DNA from: Nocardia australiensis
Lineage (GTDB): Bacteria; Actinomycetota; Actinomycetes; Mycobacteriales; Mycobacteriaceae
Direction: 5' to 3'
Assembly (NCBI RefSeq): GCF_020733705.1
Contig: NZ_JAJFZM010000004.1
Span: 62,001-126,000 of the forward strand
DNA: 64,000 bases
The notes under the pieces are model-generated. The model saw only the letters and a list, made by a program, of their open reading frames with translations, was not told where the DNA came from and searched no databases. Below are positions 59,801 through 64,000 of this stretch, one piece after another. Positions within the stretch are counted from its first letter, which is position 1, and every line of letters starts with the position of its first letter. A program made the translations under genes and the position numbers.

Positions 59801-59833
59801 GATACATCGGTGTATTCAATACAAAAATGTATC
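59801..59833. promoter_or_regulatory. Nested palindromic operator
   Basis: Outer arms GATACAT and ATGTATC surround inner arms TGTATT and AATACA, all with a common centre at 59817 and 3-base gaps between outer and inner arms. The 33-base site starts 40 bases before the TetR start, suiting one or two TetR dimers. Confidence 0.7.
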
Positions 59834-59867
59834 AGAACGGAGTCCTGCTGACGCGGGAACCGCTGGG

Positions 59868-60019
59868 TCAGATCCTGCGGACTCGGGTGGCGCGATAGCG
59901 GAAGCTATCCTGTTGGGCGGCCTCATAATCGAATTCGACCCGGTCGCCCGCCGCGAGCCCCGGAACCCCTCGCCCCAGCCCATCTCGGCTTTGAAGAATT
60001 TGATGGTGTCATCGGCCAT
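59868..60019 (-). pseudogene. Cold-shock-domain-like gene, internally deleted and frameshifted
   Basis: ATG 60019 gives MADDTIKFFKAEMGWG, the start of a CspA-like cold-shock protein. The following frame is nonsense (EGFRGSRRATG). From about 59965 another frame gives LAAGDRVEFDYEAAQQDSFR and YRATRVRRI up to a stop, the last strand of the same fold. The middle, with the RNA-binding FGFI/VFVHF region, is missing, so the product would be unfolded. Position: between TetR and the reductase, on the same strand. Confidence 0.7.
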
Positions 60020-60037
60020 GGCACCATGATCGCCGAT

Positions 60038-62080
60038 CTACCAGTGCAGGCCGGGGACCACGCGGGCGATCCTGGCGGCCGGACCCGGCAGCGCCATGAG
60101 CGGCAGTAGCACGGGCGCGAGCGCGACGAGTGCGCCGCGACCGCGTGCCGGAGTCGCCGCAGATTCGGTGACGGTATCGCGCGTCGCCACCACAACCGGC
60201 GACTTTCCCTGCGCCGCATGCGATTCACCGAAGACGCGGAAGCCCTGGTGCATGATGGTCCGCTTGACGGTCGGCATGAACAGTTCCACGGCTTGGGCGA
60301 AGGTGCCGACAGGTGTGTCGATGCGATCGGGGCGATCGGTGAGGGCGCGCACCACGATCGCGGCCGCCTGGTCAGGATCGGGCACCGGCAGTGAACGGTA
60401 GATTTCGGTAGGGGCGATCATCGGGGTGCGGACCAGTGGCATCCGAACCGACGTGAAAGTGATTCCGGCATCGCGATTTTCGACGGCGGCGATATCGCTG
60501 AAGTTGTCCAGCGCCGACTTGCTCGCTACATAGGCGGCGAAGCGGGGCGCCTTCGTCTGGACGGCGATCGAGGAAATATTGACGATATGGCCGAAGCGCC
60601 GGGCCCGCATGGACGGCAGCAGTGCGAGGATCAGGCGCACCGCGCCGAAGTAGTTCACCGCCATCGTCCGCTCGAAATCGTGCATGCGATCGGTGGAGTT
60701 CAGCACTGATCGCCGGATCGAGCGGCCCGCGTTGTTCACCAGATAGTCGACGTGGCCATGCTCGGCGAGCACGGTCGCGACCAGTTCGTCGACGGCATCG
60801 GGATCGGTGATGTCGCATGGATAGCCATGTGCCACACCACCTTCGGCGGTAATAGCGTCAGCGGCCGCGATGAGGTCGTCGCGCCCACGCGCAACCATCA
60901 CAACCGTGGCGCCGCGCCGGGCGACCGCGTGTGCGGTGGCCAGTCCGATGCCCGAGGACGCGCCGGTGATGAGGACGACGCGGTCGGTGAACGGGCAGCC
61001 GGAGTCGGCCGGGCGGTCGCGGTTGGGGTCGAGGTTGTCGCGCCAATACGACCACAGCCGCTCGGCGTAGCTATCGAAGGACGGCACCGACAGGCCGGTG
61101 CCGCGCAACTGGGCGCGCGTGGAGTCGGAGATGAACTCGGCGGAGAAGGCGGTGTGCGGGGCGACGGTAGCCGGAATTCCCAACTGCTCCAACAGGAAAT
61201 CCCGGACGGCTGCGACGCCGGGAATGCTGGAGAGCCGGCTGAGCGCGCGCCCGCTACCGGGTACCGCGCCGATTCCGCTGGGCGCACCGGCCGCGGTGGC
61301 CAGGGCCGCGTAGATCTTGCTGAAGGGCTGTGGCTCAGGGTTGACCAGGTGGAAGGTGCGTCCGTTGAGTCCGGCGCGGCGCACCAACTCGACCATCGCG
61401 GCGGCGACGTAATCGACCGGCACGATATTCGTGGCACCCAGATCGGGCAGCGGCATCGGCAGGTCGGTGGGCAGCGCGCCCAACTTGGCGATGGCCGCGA
61501 AGAAGTAGTACGGCCCGTCGATCTTGTCCATCTCACCCGTGCGGGAATCCCCGACCACGATGGCCGGGCGGTACACCCGCCAGCGCACCCCACGCGACTG
61601 GCGGACCAATTTCTCGGCGGCGAACTTGGTGCGGTGATACGGCGAGTTGAGCCGCTGACCGAGATCGAAGTCCTCCTCGAAGAACTTGCCCTGGTGATTA
61701 CCTGCTACCGCGACCGACGAGACGTGATGCAGGATCGCGCCGAGGTCGCTCGCCAGGGCGATCACCGATCGGGTGCCCGCGACATTCGCCGCGTGGGCGG
61801 TCTGTTCGTCGGCGGTCATGTCATAGACCGCGCCGAGATGGATTACGTGATCGGCCTTCGGCGCCGGCCCGGCCAGGCCGAGCCCATCGGCGGTGAGGTC
61901 ACCCAGAAGGGGAATTACTCGCTCACCGTCGTGCCAGTTCTCGGCGAGATCGGTGAACTTCCCCAATGATTCGGCGCGCACCAATACGTGCACAGTGGCG
62001 TCGGGTTCCGCGTCGAGCAGTCCCTGTACGACCCGTCGCCCCAGAAAACCGGTGCCGCCCGTAACGATGTAAGTAGCCAT
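60038..62080 (-). CDS. Two-domain fatty acyl-CoA reductase (FcrA/AcrA1-like)
   Basis: 680 residues from ATG 62080 (ggagagg upstream). N-domain: YIVTGGTGFLGRRVVQGLLD (NADP), LHHVSSVAVAGNHQGKFFEE, YHRTKFAAEKLVRQ (YxxxK), of the extended SDR (NAD_binding_4) type. C-domain from about 375: VVLITGASSGIGLATAHAVA, VNNAGRSIRRSVLNSTDRMH, Ser in IVNISSIAVQTKAP, FAAYVASKSALDNF. Homologues reduce fatty acyl-CoA to aldehyde and alcohol for wax esters. A C-terminal hydrophobic tail (LVALAPVLLPLMALPG) may associate with membrane. It stands alone. Confidence 0.88.
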   Translation of the reverse strand: MATYIVTGGTGFLGRRVVQGLLDAEPDATVHVLVRAESLGKFTDLAENWHDGERVIPLLGDLTADGLGLAGPAPKADHVIHLGAVYDMTADEQTAHAANVAGTRSVIALASDLGAILHHVSSVAVAGNHQGKFFEEDFDLGQRLNSPYHRTKFAAEKLVRQSRGVRWRVYRPAIVVGDSRTGEMDKIDGPYYFFAAIAKLGALPTDLPMPLPDLGATNIVPVDYVAAAMVELVRRAGLNGRTFHLVNPEPQPFSKIYAALATAAGAPSGIGAVPGSGRALSRLSSIPGVAAVRDFLLEQLGIPATVAPHTAFSAEFISDSTRAQLRGTGLSVPSFDSYAERLWSYWRDNLDPNRDRPADSGCPFTDRVVLITGASSGIGLATAHAVARRGATVVMVARGRDDLIAAADAITAEGGVAHGYPCDITDPDAVDELVATVLAEHGHVDYLVNNAGRSIRRSVLNSTDRMHDFERTMAVNYFGAVRLILALLPSMRARRFGHIVNISSIAVQTKAPRFAAYVASKSALDNFSDIAAVENRDAGITFTSVRMPLVRTPMIAPTEIYRSLPVPDPDQAAAIVVRALTDRPDRIDTPVGTFAQAVELFMPTVKRTIMHQGFRVFGESHAAQGKSPVVVATRDTVTESAATPARGRGALVALAPVLLPLMALPGPAARIARVVPGLHW

Positions 62081-62635
62081 CGCCCTCTCCAGCTGTAGCT
62101 CGAACCCTGTTGTCACACAACGCTCATCCGGCATGCAGCAGTGGATGCGGACTTCGATGAGTCGGCCCCCGATTGTTAGCGGTCGGACCGAAGTAGGAAC
62201 ATCTTCGTCCTGACTTATAGACAACTGTAATGGGTTCGATGTTGCCGGAGCAAACTTATCGAGGGCAGTGTGGCTGTGGGGATCGTCACCGTCGGTGCAG
62301 GTCAAAGGGTATGTGTTACATAGATTTTCGGTTACCTGAAGTTCGAAGTGGTGCTTGTCCAGAGCTGTGAGGCTGTCGCAGCCGCGGAGTCCGTTCGGTT
62401 GCTGATCCATTGCGCGCACCGACCGTCGGCCCAGATCGTGGTCATCTTCGCGTTGTCGGTGGTCGGCATGCTGGAACGTGTCATCGTGGGGGGAGCAAGG
62501 GGGATGCCTCGCGGTACCGATGGATGACCTGATCGACTACTGCACGAACTTCGCGGGGCCGCACTGCGAGCCAGGTACTCCGGCCAGATCACCCAGCGCG
62601 CAGGGGATTAGCCGACGAACTCGTCGGATGCCGAA
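62081..62635. other. Intergenic region upstream of the reductase
   Basis: 555 bases without a supported gene. A short inverted repeat (TATGT and ACATA, 3-base centre, at 62310) could be a regulatory site, and the A/T-rich 62200-62330 part is a likely promoter region for the reductase. Nothing else is seen. Confidence 0.4.
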
Positions 62636-63316
62636 TCAGGACGGACGCCGAGCCGGGAACTCGGCGGCCAGTTCCTGGAATACCGCGGTGTTCATAGCGA
62701 AGGCCCGCTGGCCCTCGTCGAGCACCCGGCGCCGCTCGAGATCGTCGAGCGGCAGTTGATCCAGCAGTGCGCGGTATTCGCGTTTGAAAGCGGCGGGATT
62801 GCCTACCGCGTCGAAGACGTAGAAGCGCACTCCGTCGCCGCGATGCGGCAGATCCCAGAGCTTTTCGGCGGTACCCCGGATGACCTGACCGCCGGACAGA
62901 TCGCCGAGATACCGGGTGTAGTGATGCGCGATGTAGCCCGCGGGCCAGTCGCGGGCGCACTCATCGATGCGGGCGGCGTAGGCGGTGGTCGCGGGCAGCG
63001 CCTCCAGGCTCGCACGCCAATCCGCGCCGATCAAATGGGTCAGATCGCGCTCCAGTTCGGCGCTCCTCGCCAGTTCGGTGCGAATGAACGGACCGGCGAT
63101 CGGATCGTCGGCCAGGCTTTCCCAGCGCCCTTCGAGGGCCTGGTAGATGAACCAGAGCTGGCCGGTATAGCGATGGTAGGAATCCACGCCGAGCTCGCCA
63201 CCGAGCATGTCGCTCATGAACCGGGAGTTCTCGGCCTCGGTGTGTTGCTGCTGGGTGGCGGTACGGATCGCGGTCGAGAACGGTGTTGCGTCCGCCGAGG
63301 GAACTGTGTCCGACAT
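62636..63316 (-). CDS. Heme oxygenase (biliverdin-producing)
   Basis: 226 residues from ATG 63316. Proximal His25 in TATQQQHTEAENSRFMSDML. The distal-helix signature is YIAHHYTRYLGDLSGGQVIR near 125-145, with GxxxG for heme access. FYVFDAVGNPAAFKREYRAL and LDEGQRAFAMNTAVFQELAA match HmuO/HO-1-type enzymes. It opens heme to biliverdin, CO and Fe2+, providing iron from host or environmental heme. The length (about 215-230) is normal. No heme transporter is adjacent. Confidence 0.92.
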   Translation of the reverse strand: MSDTVPSADATPFSTAIRTATQQQHTEAENSRFMSDMLGGELGVDSYHRYTGQLWFIYQALEGRWESLADDPIAGPFIRTELARSAELERDLTHLIGADWRASLEALPATTAYAARIDECARDWPAGYIAHHYTRYLGDLSGGQVIRGTAEKLWDLPHRGDGVRFYVFDAVGNPAAFKREYRALLDQLPLDDLERRRVLDEGQRAFAMNTAVFQELAAEFPARRPS

Positions 63317-63386
63317 ATCCGAAACCACCTCGCTATCTGGTGCTGAGCTGTTGATTGCCCTAACTAACCGGAACGACGATACCGGT

Positions 63387-64000
63387 TCACGGTCGTGGTC
63401 GCACCCGTGTTCCGCGCAATGCGGCGCGGAATCCGCGATCGGCGCGGCGACGGCGCACGATCGGCCGGCGCAATGAGCCGAAGCGGCTCAGGATCCGCGG
63501 CCTGCGCGCCGTGCGGTCGACCCACTCGCCGAGCGTCACCCCCGCGGCCAATGCGCAACCAACGCCGATGGCCGCCAACAGTTGGTTGGCTCCTATCAAT
63601 AGTTCGTCATAGAGGACCGCGTACAACCCGCGATACACCTTGAGGCCGGGCAGCAGCGGCGTGATGCCCGCGACCGCGACGACCAGTGGGGGAGTCAACG
63701 CCCGCCGCGCCATCAGACCACCGGCCAGGCCGACCAGGGTTGCGGCGACACCGGAGGACACCACCGGTCCGAAACCCGTTTGCTGCACCACGAGAAAGCA
63801 GATGGTGCCCGCCGCACCACTGCACGCGGCGGCGGCCAGCGCCCGGCGCTCGGCGTAGCAGGCCAATGCGAACGCCAGTGCGGCCACCGCGCCCGCGAGC
63901 AATTTGATCGGCAGATCGGTAATGGTGCGACTATCCAGATAGACCGGCGGGATCGTGGCACCGACGACATAGCCGATACGCAGTGCCACGGCGATACCCG
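63387..64000 (-). CDS. ThrE-like threonine/serine exporter, partial
   Basis: The frame runs off the right edge (about 204 residues seen), so it is the C-terminal part only. Five or so TM helices: LLAGAVAALAFALACYAERR, AACSGAAGTICFLVVQQTGF, VVSSGVAATLVGLAGGLMAR, and the conserved VAVAGITPLLPGLKVYRGLY loop of the ThrE family (PLxPGxxxYRG). The tail (RRPRILSRFGSLRRPIVRRR) is basic. The family exports threonine and serine. Start and N-terminal periplasmic domain lie outside the window. Confidence 0.82.
   Translation of the reverse strand, partial: GIAVALRIGYVVGATIPPVYLDSRTITDLPIKLLAGAVAALAFALACYAERRALAAAACSGAAGTICFLVVQQTGFGPVVSSGVAATLVGLAGGLMARRALTPPLVVAVAGITPLLPGLKVYRGLYAVLYDELLIGANQLLAAIGVGCALAAGVTLGEWVDRTARRPRILSRFGSLRRPIVRRRRADRGFRAALRGTRVRPRP

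Noticed and set aside
60752-61969. 405-codon plus-strand open frame
   Set aside because: Lies opposite the fatty acyl-CoA reductase; low-complexity Gly/Arg-rich translation.
1-64000. CRISPR arrays, tRNA or rRNA genes, riboswitches
   Set aside because: No regularly spaced repeats, cloverleaf-like sequences, rRNA cores or recognisable riboswitch motifs were found by eye.

Overview
The window looks like the chromosome of a high-GC mycolic-acid actinobacterium, most likely Nocardia or a close relative such as Rhodococcus. The pointers are a secreted antigen-85-type mycolyltransferase (3345-4433), an LGFP-repeat cell-wall protein (6156-6755), a two-domain fatty acyl-CoA reductase (60038-62080), a Scr1-type XRE/DUF397 pair (51985-53083), many TetR and IclR regulators, and boxes that fit the actinobacterial KstR consensus. 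No rRNA, tRNA, CRISPR array or replication origin was seen.

Layout. 1-12.6 kb: metal-efflux pair (CDF-like transporter plus DUF3703), MFS pump, mycolyltransferase, ArsR plus luciferase-like oxidoreductase, LGFP protein, an acyl-CoA dehydrogenase with a phosphotransferase partner that has lost its catalytic core, two MDR oxidoreductases, and ohr/ohrR with a clear operator. 12.6-17.6 kb: a decayed, mobile-DNA-rich patch with a lipase fragment, an orphan VirB2-like protein, an IS5 fragment, an IS630-family element carrying a passenger gene between 31-bp inverted repeats, and a frameshifted XRE/TPR regulator upstream of an APH-like kinase. 17.6-30.5 kb: a TetR/flavin-monooxygenase unit, secreted and lipoprotein genes, an ECF41-type sigma factor with SnoaL and FMN-reductase neighbours, a BCCT transporter, and an FadE-type dehydrogenase with a TetR regulator.

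30.5-42.7 kb is the most interesting region. cysD-cysNC (synthesis of PAPS, the sulfuryl donor) lies beside a divergent IclR gene and an operon DUF1214 - SDR - sulfotransferase (PAPS user). Boxes fitting TnnAACnnGTTnnA lie before the IclR/DUF1214 pair and before an HsaD-like C-C hydrolase, and a near-match lies before cysD. I read this as a candidate KstR-type (sterol-responsive) sulfation module.

42.7-64 kb: thioredoxin, a large ATPase/LuxR regulator, an IclR-controlled SDR/reductase pair with two operator copies, two near-identical IclR paralogues flanking a patch of IS remnants and gene fragments, a PLP enzyme, an expansin-like protein, a 3-ketosteroid-dehydrogenase-like flavoprotein with its TetR regulator and a nested palindromic operator, a broken cold-shock-like gene, the fatty acyl-CoA reductase, a heme oxygenase and the start of a ThrE-like exporter cut by the window edge.
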